Shown in pieces: positions 22,839 through 32,846 of a DNA stretch of 64,000 nt. The notes beneath the pieces are model-generated. The model had not been told where the DNA came from. It saw only the letters and a list, made by a program, of their open reading frames with translations, and did no database searches. The position numbers were made by a program, and so were the translations under genes. Source of the DNA: Zhengitettix transpicula (lineage: Eukaryota > Arthropoda > Insecta > Orthoptera > Tetrigidae); assembly GCA_037074705.1 (NCBI GenBank), contig CM073590.1, forward strand, positions 236,952,101-237,016,100. Reading direction: 5' to 3'. Position 1 is the stretch's first letter. Each line of letters opens with the position of its first letter.

Positions 22839-23430
22839 ACAAGGACGGAACATTGGGTTCAGGAGCAATGGACAGTCAAAAATAAATTCACACCTGATGA
22901 AAGAGACATTGTTTCACTTCCACCGGTTGATTCCTCAAAAACAGTATTGCCACCTTTACGCATCAAACTTGGGTTAATTCTTGACAGCTTTAATCAGGGG
23001 CAGTAAATGGTATCAGTATCTTGGTGTTAAGTTTCAATCAGCCACGTCTGGAGTTTTTATTGGACTTCAAATAGGAAAATTAATGAAAGACAACATATTC
23101 CTGGAAGCCATGAGCGAGCATGGACTGTATTAAGAATAACGGTACACAGCTTTTTGGTGGGACAGAAAGGCTTCAAATTTCACCACTTTGGTCGAGGACT
23201 ACAAACTGCTCGGTTTCCAACATAAGCGACAAAGTTCACTTTCTTCTACCTCACCTCATTTAATTTCCAAAAAATCTTCCTGGTTTGTCGGAAGAAGATG
23301 GCGAGTGCTTCCGTCATATTATTAAAGTCATGGGGAAGGGTTACCAAGGAAAGTTCCTGACAGTTGTTGGATATTGAACCGAAGACAGACCATAAGGAGG
23401 AAGTTTGAAGGAGAAAAGTGGCCGAATGTT
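22839..23430 (+). pseudogene. Decayed member of an arthropod multicopy hypothetical protein family
   Basis: One frame opens with HWVQEQWTVKNKFTPDERD and runs through TVLPPLRIKLGLILDSFNQ to a stop. Another frame resumes with YLGVKFQSATSGVFIGLQIG and KLMKDNIFLEAM, then LVEDYKLLGFQ. A further shift gives EEDGECFRHIIKVMGKGYQG. From memory this order (KQWP-like, PPLhIKLGL, GxFxGPQIxxLxxD, xLGCNMSxKxHFL, DEHGExFHQDI, RYQGxW) matches an uncharacterised protein found in many copies in arthropod genomes, probably transposon-associated. At least three frameshifts and several stops make it a pseudogene. The function of the family is not known to me. Confidence 0.65.
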
Positions 23431-23855
23431 GAATATGTCTTTATGTTTACCTATTCCGTAAAAAAAACGTTCCGTACCTTCCAGAGAACATTTTCACACG
23501 TTTCTTATTTCTTTCACAGCACAAAGTAAAATAAAATAAAAGTTGTTTAAAATTTTCATATTTACGTCATATGTAGAAAAACAACCCTGATGTGAAGGTC
23601 ATTTTCGGAATCAGCAACAACAATCCATTCAATATACGGGCATTGATTTTAAAAACAACGGATAAGAGTTGAATAAACGCAGACCATTGTTATTTGTCTT
23701 CCGATTAGTATCATTTCAATTATTTTTTCTTGAATATTGATTATGCAGTATAATTTATTTTATTTTCAGTCATTCTGGTTTTCGTCTGCAGTTAGATTGC
23801 GTCATCAAACGGATTTGATATCTCTGATTTATCTCCTTCGGAGCCAGAGCAAAAA
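23431..23855. other. AT-rich spacer
   Basis: No gene seen. The first ~90 bases may still be 3' flank of the pseudogene. Confidence 0.45.
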
Positions 23856-24383
23856 GCCTGCGAGGGATTTTCTCTCGCAGGCAGAACCTTTTAGAAGAGA
23901 TACGAAGGGGCTACCTTTGGGTATGCCTTTTCCTCTCCGTTTTTGAAGTAAGGTTCCCATAAGCCGAGGCACCTCGGCCTGTTTTGAGAGGTGTATATGC
24001 CGGAGTCGCATACCTTGGGCATACGGTAAGAGTTGTCCGCTATTCCCATTGGAATAGTCGGCCAGCTGCCTCCTAAACTGATCGAGGCACGGAGAAGGGA
24101 ATGCTGCGTCCCCACAGCAAACTCCTCTCTCACTATCGGAAGGGCGTGGGACAAGTACCCAATGCCCGACCTACCTGATGCAGGTTTTTCTAGGGTTTTC
24201 CCTCCATTTCTTTAGGCGAATTGCCGGGTAGGGTCCTTAAACCATAGCCCGGGGGACCTAGTTACCCTTGGCTACCTTCCTCTACCCTTCCGCATCCCCT
24301 CTTTCAAATCCCTTCCTATGCTATTAAAGGGGAGTTGCCCAAAGTGGATTACCCTCATGCAGCCTGTTGCCCTAAAAAAAAAA
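23856..24383 (+). mobile_element. SINE-C retroposon, copy 5 (full length, best consensus)
   Basis: The sense strand is plus. The copy opens with the GCCTGCGAG...CTCGCAGGC hairpin. It then has CAAGCCGAGG(C)ACCTCGGCC-type and TATTCCCATTGGAATA (24041-24056) hairpins, CCGACCTACCTGATGCAGG, the TGCAGG/CCTGCA stem, and CATGCAGCCTGTTGCCCT, ending in an A10 tail at 24374-24383. It is the clearest example of the whole unit with its poly(A) end. No RNA polymerase III A/B boxes were recognised with confidence. Confidence 0.85.
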
Positions 24384-24623
24384 CTCTTTCGGAAGGACGT
24401 CGGACAGGTACCAAAAGCCCGACATACCGGATGCAGGTTTTTCTAGGGTTTTCCCTGCATCACTTTTAGGCGAATTGCCGGGTAGGATCCTTAAACCACA
24501 GCCCGGGGGCCGTAATTAACCCTTGGGTACCTTGCTGTACATTTCCGCATCCCCCCTTTCAAATCCCTTTCCTATGCTATAAGTGGCGAGTTGCCACCAT
24601 GTGGATTATCCTCATGTAGCCTG
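24384..24623 (+). mobile_element. SINE-C retroposon, copy 6, 5' truncated
   Basis: It starts directly at the A-tail of copy 5, inside the element (TTCGGAAGGACG), and ends at CTCATGTAGCCTG without an A-tail. Head-to-tail neighbouring copies recur in this family (15.4-16.0, 30.4-31.2, 32.1-32.9, 47.7-48.8, 55.8-56.6 kb). Confidence 0.8.
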
Positions 24624-25381
24624 AGTTTAACTAGCATTATGAAGAGTAATATTTGTTATTATATATTTTTAAAGTCGTAAATGAACATCTGTTGCCTCGC
24701 AAACCTTCAGGGGACAATGACCGTTTAGAATTTGCGACATTGTCTGCTTTTTCACGTCACGTATGCCAGGGGGACTTAATGAGTTGAAAGCAACAGTCGC
24801 TCCCTGTCTTCCATTTTGCACAAGGCCACATTACGCGAGTTTCCCTGCTTTATGTTGGCCATTACCAACGGCGATACGAGGTAATTACTCCGGACTCGGG
24901 TGACAATGCCATCTCATCTGCATATAATTTACGTCAATTTAGAATCGCAATACAGAATCGAGAACGAGTAAACAAAGTAACAGGTTACTCCAAGTGAAAT
25001 AAAAGTTCCTGGCTTTAAATATGCTTTTAAAATTCAATATCAACCCTGTTACTCTCTAAAAATCATAATTTCAATAAATATTTAAATATAATTAAGCTAT
25101 TATGAGTTACTCAAGTTTCAATAAATTATTATTTTTTTTCGGAATTTGAGTTCGACCCCTCTTTTGTGCAGCTCTTCCGATTTTGATTCACCTGACGATA
25201 GCAACAAGGATTACAGAAACGGTTTTGTGGTATTTTATTTTATCACATAATTATGCTGGTTAATTGGCTACTACTTTATCTAATTATTAAATACTGTAAA
25301 TAAATATGTGTGTGGAAAAGGGTAAACACTATCGTCAATGGTTTCATCCCAGACCGGTACCCGAAAGTAATTCGGTAAGTA
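24624..25381. other. Unique spacer
   Basis: Mixed composition, slightly GC-richer near 24700-24920. No ORF or repeat is supported. Confidence 0.45.
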
Positions 25382-25960
25382 ACACTATTAAACTCTTGTG
25401 ACTACGCAAAAATAGGTAATTTATTTTCTATGCCTAACCATCAACTCCTATATCCCCATTTACTTTTTAATTCCCTTTCTTACCTATCCCATTAATCGAC
25501 TAACTCTCTTTAATTCATTCTGCCTCCTCTACATTTATTTCTTGACTTTCTAATATATTCCTTCTTTTATATATACTTATTCTGTATTTCTATACACTCT
25601 TTTCCTATCTCAAAATTTTTCTATTTTTTAATGCTTGCATATATTATCCCGTTTTCCTTTAATACTATTACACTCTTGTGATTACTCAAAAATAGGTAAT
25701 TTATTTTCTATATCCCACCTTCAACTCCTATATCCCCATTTTCTTTGTTATTCCCTTTGTCCCCAATCCCATTAATCTACCTCCTCTCTTAAATTAAATT
25801 TCTCTCCTCTGATTCCATTCTTCTACATTTATTTCTTGAATTTTTACTAACCTTTTATACATTCCTTCTTTCATATATTTTTTCTGTATTTCTCGTCTCT
25901 GTTTTACCTTCTCAGTTTTGTTATTTTTTAATGCTTGCATTTATTATCTCGTTTTTCTTT
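25382..25960. repeat. Two-copy direct tandem duplication, ~280-300 bp, pyrimidine-rich
   Basis: ACTCTTGTGA..., AAAATAGGTAATTTATTTTC and CAACTCCTATATCCCCATTT recur 280 bp apart (AATAGGTAAT at 25411 and 25691). TTTTTAATGCTTGCAT recurs 300 bp apart (25631 and 25931). The plus strand is strongly T/C-biased and the bias continues to about 26280. Hydrophobic ORFs at 25931-26297 are products of this composition. Confidence 0.8.
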
Positions 25961-26290
25961 TGTTTCTCCTCATTATTTTCGTTTTATTTGCAGTTTTTTT
26001 GTTTTTCATTCCTGATTTGTCTAGTTAATTATGCTTTTGTTGTCCCTTTATTTCTTCACTTCGTTATTTATGACTTCCTTTCTTCATTTCTTCCTATCCT
26101 CCATTGTTTTTCCTCCCTGTATTTTATTTGCTTTTTATCCCAGCTTCATTCCTTATAATTCACTTCCTTCCTTCCATCCTTTTTCTTCTTCCTTACTTCA
26201 TGAAAAGTTTCACAATTACTCTTTCCCTACTTTCTTTATATTTTCTTCCTACTTAACTCATAACAATCTCTTCAACTCATCCATTACAGA
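25961..26290. repeat. Polypyrimidine low-complexity tract
   Basis: The TTCTTTCC-type T/C-rich strand asymmetry extends the duplication downstream. It encodes only low-complexity Phe/Leu/Ser frames. Confidence 0.7.
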
Positions 26291-27524
26291 CAATTAACCA
26301 GATTTAAGTTCGTTAGGTAACTATGGAAGATAAAATGCTAAAAAATGTATGAGCGTTATCTGCGTTACCGCCAAGACATCATATTGAATACTATAATATA
26401 TAATATATTGTTTTAAAAATATGTATACGTCTGTAATCGTTATAAATTAAATTATAAATTAATAACAAAATCTAAATAATTATTAATCTGAATTTCCCTA
26501 TTTTTTATTTGACAGACCAAACGTTATAGTATCACAATATACAATATACTTTTATAAGAATAAAAATTCTAAAAGTACTTTGGTAACATAAATATATATA
26601 ATAATCATATATAATAAAAAAAGTCTTTATTCGTTAATTTTTTATTATATTTTGAATTATTTAATATCAGAGCTTCTGTTATTGCAATATAAAGACTTTT
26701 TACTTACCGCGAAATATTTAGAAAGTGTAACGAATATAACGGAGTAAGAAAAACACATCTTTATTTTTTATACGTTAAACTGGTTACCTTAGTTTAAGTA
26801 GGTGATGCAACCAAAATCACTGAAATAAAATTTTGAGCTCTGTGTCGTTGACTATCGAAAGTAAAACGAAATAATAACATAAAGTAAGAGTTTACGTTCA
26901 AAACGTTTATCCCCTAAAAACCCATACGGCTTAGTTGAGTATTCGATTCCAAAAAAAACCGTTGTTATTCGAGGACCGTGCCCTCTGCTTTCCGTTGCCT
27001 CGAAACGTGTTACGATTGTAAACTGTTTCATTGCCATCAGTAATGCGATCCCACAAGTTCTTCGTGGACAAAAGGAAAGAAAAACGAACTAAACAGCAAC
27101 CATGAAAGAAAGTAGAAGTTTGCAAAAGAAACTAGTTTCGAGCTCTGCGAGTTGAATAATTGACCAGCTGAAGGCGGAGTGAGAAACTTTTAGGTTGATA
27201 ACGGCTCTTGGTAATAATGGAGTAGATATTCGTGTGCATTTTTAGGAAACCCGACGAGTGTCCAAATATGCGATACTTAGTTTCTCCTGGAATTAGGATC
27301 GTACACTTAAAATTAAGAAATGATTTTTTTCTTCTCATAAATAAAGCAAATAATTCCTGTTATTAAAACAAAGCATTTGATTGCCCGGGTATTTATTTAA
27401 ATTAGACCGGAGAAGGAATTTATTCAACACTTACCTCTTCATAACCATTTCATTTAACCACCATCAATGTTTGGAACATTTACCAATTTACGTTCTCCTC
27501 CCCGACCTACGCTCTCGGCATCCA
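26291..27524. other. AT-rich DNA, no gene seen
   Basis: Overlapping minus-strand ORFs of 60-68 codons near 26.85-27.34 kb share no recognised motif with any family and overlap one another in different frames. Confidence 0.45.
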
Positions 27525-27528
27525 ACTT

Positions 27529-28093
27529 AAAATAATCCAGGTTGATGACTGACGGTACTTAAACAACTCAGGAATTCTCCTACTACACAAAATAAGATTG
27601 TCTACTTAACTACTCGTTAACTTAATAAAGTCTATAAATATTCCTGGTACCATAAACGAGTAAAGAAAAACAACCTTCAACTACACAGAGACCAAAATAT
27701 AACTGGTATTCTAAGAAAATCAAAAATACAATCGACTCATTAAGAGGATCAAAACTACTCCTAGAAACCTTTTGCCAGCAGCGTCCACCAGCACGACGAG
27801 GAACGTAAAATTTCATTAAATGCGAGAATTAAACTCAGCGACTCCTATAACCACGGAATCGACACCAACCTCAGCCTTTTTGTATCGAGTGTATTTTTGA
27901 TTTTCTTAGGATACCAGTTATATTTTTGTCTCTGTTTACTTAAAGGTTGTTTTTATTTACTCGTTTATGGTCCAAGGAGTATTTTTAGACTGTATTAAGT
28001 TAACGATTAGTTAAGTAGACAATCTTATTTTGTGTAGTAGGAGAATTCCTGAGTTGTTAAACTCCCGTCAGTCATTGCCCTGGATTTATTTTA
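27529..28093. repeat. Inverted repeat, ~210 bp arms, ~135 bp spacer
   Basis: The left arm 27529-27745 and right arm 27880-28093 are reverse complements at high identity. Shared blocks include ACAACTCAGGAATTCTCCTA, ACACAAAATAAGATTGTCTA, AAAATATAACTGGTAT and TGACTGACGG near the outer ends. The right arm appears inserted inside a degenerate Helitron module: sequence before it (CTCAGCGACTCCTATAACC) and after it (TTATTTTATATGTAAACC) align to adjacent parts of that module. It could be a foldback element or two opposite insertions of one ~210 bp element. No clear target duplication was found. Confidence 0.75.
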
Positions 28094-28400
28094 TATGTAA
28101 ACCCCTTCCACCATCACCCGTCCGGTAAGGGTGATTCCCTCCTCACCTTGTCTTTTAGAGTTGAGATTTGACACTTAAATAATCTATAATAACGCTTAAA
28201 TTTAGCAACCCCAGAAAACGTTTTATTCGACGCAAGTAATGGCCGTTTATGAGTGTTTTTAAATCCCACAACATCCACCCCCAACCCTAGACGTGGTAGG
28301 TGTTTTTAAATCCCTCGGTGTTTGTTACTGGATCGTAAGTAACATGTGTTGAAATTTCTCTATGCCTTTAATATGATACACGGAAATATGTTTCTCGTCC
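27796..28400 (-). mobile_element. Degenerate Helitron-like module, interrupted
   Basis: In plus-strand reading, AATTAAACTCAGCGACTCC (27827) and GTGGTAGGTG...CGGTGTTTGTTACTGGATCG then AACATGTGTTGAAATTT (28290-28360) match the left-arm modules (CAGTGTTTGTTTCCTGGTCGC, ACACGTGTACGAAATTT). Termini are gone. It is more diverged than the 1.4-13.7 kb copies. Confidence 0.55.
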
Positions 28401-28449
28401 TTGCCCCCCCCCCCTCGACTTCTAGAGGTTGAACAAAACAGTTGTTATG

Positions 28450-30370
28450 TAACTTCATAGAACGAAATAGCAAGATAAAATAACTTCAAACCATTTATTA
28501 AGAAGAAGTCCTCTAATAAAACAAACTTATATTACTTACACGTAAGATTCAGTGCCACAGTGTGACGTAACTCAATCCACAACATGGCAGCCGTGACATA
28601 GTTGGATATTATCGGTACGTGAGGGGAAAAAATTACTGTAGCAAATGCTCGTAGATATGGTAATAGTAAAATTCGCGAATACTGTATAAATTGTTTAATT
28701 GAAACCGATTTTCCGTAATTTTTCCAAAAATAAATTATTCTAAGTGTTATAATTTATTATTAATGGATATAAAACTATAAATGAGAATTTTTATTCATTA
28801 CTAACATTAAAAACATGACGTCATAGCATAAGTACGAAATTTTTCCCCTAATATGATTAGGTGGTTTCTTTGTTTTGATCTTAAAAGCCGCCGGTATTTT
28901 ACACAGTACAGAAGTTTCTTGATCGTTTCCCTAATAATTATTATTTTTAACTGCAAATTTGTTGAATGTGTTGCTAATAAAACTACTTATTTCTTAACTT
29001 GCTTGGTCTCTGTTGGTCTTTTCAGCTCTTTTGTATGTTTGTTTCATGTACGGCCTGGAGTTTCTACGGAAAGGCAGATTCCTCGTCCCTCTGTTTCGTG
29101 AAGTGACTTGACACCTCGTTTGTGTTTCCTCTTAGTGTGCGTGTGTCAGGTTTTGTGTTTATTCTTGTGTGATGTGTAATTATATATGCTATATTAGTTA
29201 ATTATCTACTCATTAATTTTTTAATTTGTGTGTATTAATTTTTTCTGAGTACTGTAAATATTATGTTATACCATTACTGTAGTTAATTAATTATTATTTT
29301 AGTTATTATTACTCTACAGTTCTTTTACTTATGCTGGACGGGGAAATTTTGTGATCCCGATTTTTTATTTTTTTATGTTAACTTATAATTGTTTATAATT
29401 TATCAACCAAAAATTAATATAGTATTATTATGTAGTTAATTAATGACGCATTCTATTTCTTCATACGTCGTCTAATTTTTTTGCAAGTAATTAATGACGT
29501 GTACGACGACTAATGGAATAAAATAAATCAAAGAAACTATTATATTGGAAAACTGGATTGAAGCCACTTATAAGCGGTTTTAGTTGTGTGAATGAGTTTT
29601 ATAATTCGATTCACTTACATCGGCTGAACTCCTTGAGAAGTTTGCTAGATTATAGACTCACCTTCGAGGCCATATATTATGGCGTATATGGGAGAAGCTT
29701 GTAGCGATCCTGTGTGTAACCTAACGGCTCGTTATGGTGATTGATGATGTGTTGTCGTAGCCACTGGCTTCACCCTCCTACATCTTGTGTGTGTGTGCGT
29801 GGATAACGTTACTCCTGCACTCTGCATCGGCTTTCTTGGATGAAGAACTGTTCAAAACCTTTAAGCTTTAATGTCTACAAGGGAGCACCGATTATTTTGG
29901 AAGAAGTGTCAGTCTGCGTCATCGCCTAAAACCATACAACTCATCCAAGCCTGAATACAAAATTTTGTTTCCAATTTCATTCTGATAAACGTGTACAGAT
30001 GAAGAACACCTCAGTAACATTTAACATTTTTTAAATGTCCGTAAAAATGTTTATTCTTGTTAGAAAAATATATAAATATTTAAAGTAAAAAAGTTATGAA
30101 GGCAAAGATAACTTTCTATAAAATAAAAATGAGATACAGTCAACTTGTACGTTTCATACGTAAAATTAGATATGGGACGTATAAATTTAGTGATGACTCA
30201 CTGGAATCAGTGTCGGTTTTTAGTCAAAAAAGCTGAAAGTTGATGAGGAATATAAACAATATTAAGTTTTTGAGACAGTTTCTGGTTTATATTTGCAATA
30301 TATTTTTTGTACTTCCTGTCAATCAACTAATTTGACTGAATATTTGGAACTATTCACATTAACCACCGCA
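28450..30370. other. AT-rich DNA, no gene seen
   Basis: A 13-C homopolymer lies just upstream at about 28404-28416. The 82-codon ORF at 28853-29101 shows no domain. Simple TAATTAATTA-type runs are common. Confidence 0.45.
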
Positions 30371-30375
30371 TCCAC

Positions 30376-30464
30376 CCCCCTTCACTTCTTTTTCCTATGT
30401 TATAAGAGGGGAGTTGCCACTATGTGGATTACCCTAGACATAGCCTGTCTACACCTTAAAAAAA
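30376..30464 (+). mobile_element. SINE-C 3' fragment, variant tail
   Basis: It contains CCTATGTTATAAGAGGGGAG, TTGCCACTATGTGGATTACC and then CTAGACATAGCCTGTCTACACCTT plus an A tract. This tail differs from the common CTCATGTAGCCTGTTGCCCT and matches that of the copy ending at 31153, so it defines a second subfamily. Confidence 0.7.
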
Positions 30465-30693
30465 GGATGCTTGCGAGGGATATTCTCCCGCAGGTGAAAC
30501 TTACCAGAGAGATTTGGAGGAGGCTACCTTTGTGGAACCATAGCCCGAGGGCCCTAGTTATCCCTTGGCTACCTTTCTCTACCTTACCGCATCCCCCCTT
30601 TCAGATCCCTTCCTATGCTATTAAAGGGGAGTTGCCACCATGTGGATTACCCTCATGTAGCCTATTACCCTAAAACAAATAATAATAAAAAGA
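30465..30693 (+). mobile_element. SINE-C retroposon, internally deleted
   Basis: The 5' CTTGCGAGGGATATTCTCCCGCAGG hairpin and ~60 bp after it join directly to the 3' third (CCATAGCCCGAGGGCCCTAG onward). The copy ends CCCTAAAACAAATAATAATAAAAAG, an A-rich tail. The junction removes roughly 300 bp. Confidence 0.75.
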
Positions 30694-31153
30694 CCTTCTC
30701 CTCCCTCTGTTTTTCTTTGATTTAACGTTCCCACAAGCCGAGGCACCTCGGCCTGTATAGTGAGGTGTACCTTCCGAGGTCACAGACCTTCAGCATACGG
30801 TAATAGTTTTCCTCTATTCCCATTGGAATAGTCGGCCAGCTGCCTCCTAAAATGGTCCAGGCACGGACAGGGGAACTCTGCGCCCCCACAGAAAACCCCT
30901 CTCCCGCCATCGGAAGGACGTGTGACAAGTACCAAGAACTCGACCTACCTGATGCAGGTTTTTCTAGAGTTTTCCCAGCACCACTTTTAGGTGAATTGCC
31001 CGGTATGACAATTAAATTATAAGCCCGGGGATCCTAGTTAACCCTTGGCTATTTCCCTCTAGCTTTCCTCATCTTCCTTTCACCCCCTTCCCTATGCTAC
31101 AAGAGGGGAGTTGTCACTATGTGGATTACCCTATACATAGCCTATCTACACCT
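30694..31153 (+). mobile_element. SINE-C retroposon, variant-tail subfamily
   Basis: It begins near CTTCTCCTCCCTCTG and so lacks the 5' hairpin. It keeps the CCGAGGCACCTCGG and TATTCC/GGAATA (30815-30830) hairpins and ends CTATACATAGCCTATCTACACC followed by TTATTATTATTATT instead of poly(A). The ending groups it with 30376-30464. Confidence 0.75.
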
Positions 31154-31979
31154 TATTATTATTATTTTCATGATTAATAAAATGAGAAAGTTTTCAAGAG
31201 AAGCAAATAGTTTTTAAAACGTCCTTTAATTTATGTTATGACGTAAATGGTTACGACATACTTTCCTTACGTTATACGTTTAATGGATAAGTTAAATTAT
31301 TATAACCCTATATTATAAGTAAATAATAATTTTTCAATATCATATTGAAGTTTCAAGTACTTTTCCTTTAAGTACCTTTAATGTTATTATTAATGGCGAA
31401 AAAAGTGCGACTATAAGATGCATAAATATTTTAAATTAATTTGGGAGATTCCGTATAAACATATAACCATACTAAAGTGTGTTTTTCTTGTATTGTTGAA
31501 ACTCATAATATATTTAGAGTATTCCGCATTAAAGTACGTTCATAAGACGAAGGAATCTGTCAAACACACAGATATTCCGTCTCAATCACCGTCTCTGCTC
31601 CGAACACAAACAGTCTTTGATATGGAATGCCGTGTGACCAGAGTACATCACACAGATGCAGTCAGAGATGCACTACGTCGTGAATTAGTAATTACTGCAA
31701 CTAGACCATGTGATTACATTCCAATTTCGCAACATAAATAACTTGGTAACAACATTTTCCCATAGGATCTTTTTCCAGTGCAATCCACGAAGTAGACACC
31801 ACATTAATTTCACATAACAAATTAGAAATTAAATAAAAAATCTGGTTTTCATTTTTGGGAAATATAAATGATTTTTTTTTAATTTAAATGCCCCATTATA
31901 TTCTCTAATATTTATTTCATCTATCAGGAGTAAAATTTTTATACTATGGCAATCGAGAATTAATTTTTTAAAAAATATG
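31154..31979. other. AT-rich DNA; one unsupported 107-codon ORF
   Basis: The ORF at 31418-31741 (+) has a hydrophobic start and a charged C-terminal half but no motif I recognise. I treat it as chance or unclassified. Confidence 0.4.
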
Positions 31980-32130
31980 TTAAGTCACAACTGAAATTTG
32001 AAGATTAAATCTCAAAAATTTTCTATGTTCATTAATTCGAGATTTTAAAGAACGATTCTTTTCATCGATAAAACAGGCATTCCGACCCAAACATTTAATT
32101 CTGTAAATACCATTTTTTAGAGAAGGAGGC
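31980..32130 (-). pseudogene. Penelope-like element GIY-YIG endonuclease relic
   Basis: The minus strand encodes NGIYRIKCLGRNACFIDEK, then NRSLKSRINEHRKF. This fits the GIY-YIG nuclease layout: GIY, then ~10 residues to YIG (here FID), then R-x-L-x-x-R-x-x-E-H. In arthropod genomes this form is typical of the C-terminal endonuclease of Penelope-like retroelements. The YIG motif is mutated. Upstream the frame runs straight into SINE-C sequence (from about 32131), so the reverse transcriptase part is missing. About 45 codons survive; identification rests on the motif alone. Confidence 0.55.
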
Positions 32131-32133
32131 TTC

Positions 32134-32566
32134 GTGGGGGAATTTGAAAGGGGGGATGCGGAAGGATGGAGGGAGGTAGCCAAGGCTTAACTATGGCCTC
32201 CGGGATATGGTCTAAGGACCCTACCTGACATTTTCCTAAAAGTGATGCAGAGCAAACCATAGAAAACCTGGGCGGTAGGTTTTTGTCTCACGAACTTCAA
32301 ATTGTGGGTACGCAGCATTCTCTTCTCCTTGCCTCAACCAGTTTAGGAGGCAGCTGGCCGATTATTCCATTAGAAATAGCGGACAACTCTTACCGTATGC
32401 CCAAGATCTGCGACCCCGGAACCCCGGAACATACACCTCTCGAAACAGTCCGAGGTGCCTCGGCTTGTGGGGAATCTTAATTATAAAAAAAGTAGAGAGA
32501 GGAGAAGGTAGACCTCTGCGTCTCTCCAGATAGGCTCTGCCTGCGAGAGAACAGCTATCACAGGCT
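32134..32566 (-). mobile_element. SINE-C retroposon, 3'-end truncated
   Basis: It starts inside the element (GAATTTGAAAGGGGGGATGC), lacking the T tract and ACAGGCTACATG end, and runs to the CTGCGAGAGAACAGCTATCACAGG 5' hairpin. It is moderately diverged, with small deletions around 32300. Confidence 0.75.
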
Positions 32567-32590
32567 CACCACCGGTAAAAAGTAGATGAT

Positions 32591-32846
32591 TTTTATTAGA
32601 GTGACAGGCTACATGAGGTTAATCCATGTGGTGGCAACTCTCCTTTAATAGCATAGGAAGGGATTTGAAATGAGGGATGTAGAAGGGTAGAGTAAGGTAG
32701 CCAAGGATCAACTAAGGTCCCCAGTCTCCGGCATTGGATACTTGTCGCACGCTCTTACGATGGCGGGAGTGGGACGTAGCATTTTCTTCTCCGTGCCTCG
32801 ACCAGTTCAGGTGGCAGATGGCCGACTATTCCAATCGGAACAGTAA
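32591..32846 (-). mobile_element. SINE-C retroposon, internally deleted and truncated
   Basis: TTTTATTAGAGTGACAGGCTACATGAGG marks the tail end. The interior skips from AAGGTCCCCAG to CTCCGGCATTGGATACTTG, and the copy stops just after the hairpin ATTCCAATCGGAACAG (a mixed state of the two hairpin variants). Confidence 0.7.

Noticed and set aside
25931..26297. Hydrophobic 75- and 88-residue ORFs resembling membrane proteins
   Set aside because: Phe/Leu/Ser content follows from the polypyrimidine tract; the two overlap in different frames.
30293..30673. 126-residue ORF
   Set aside because: Composed of two SINE-C fragments joined by an A tract.
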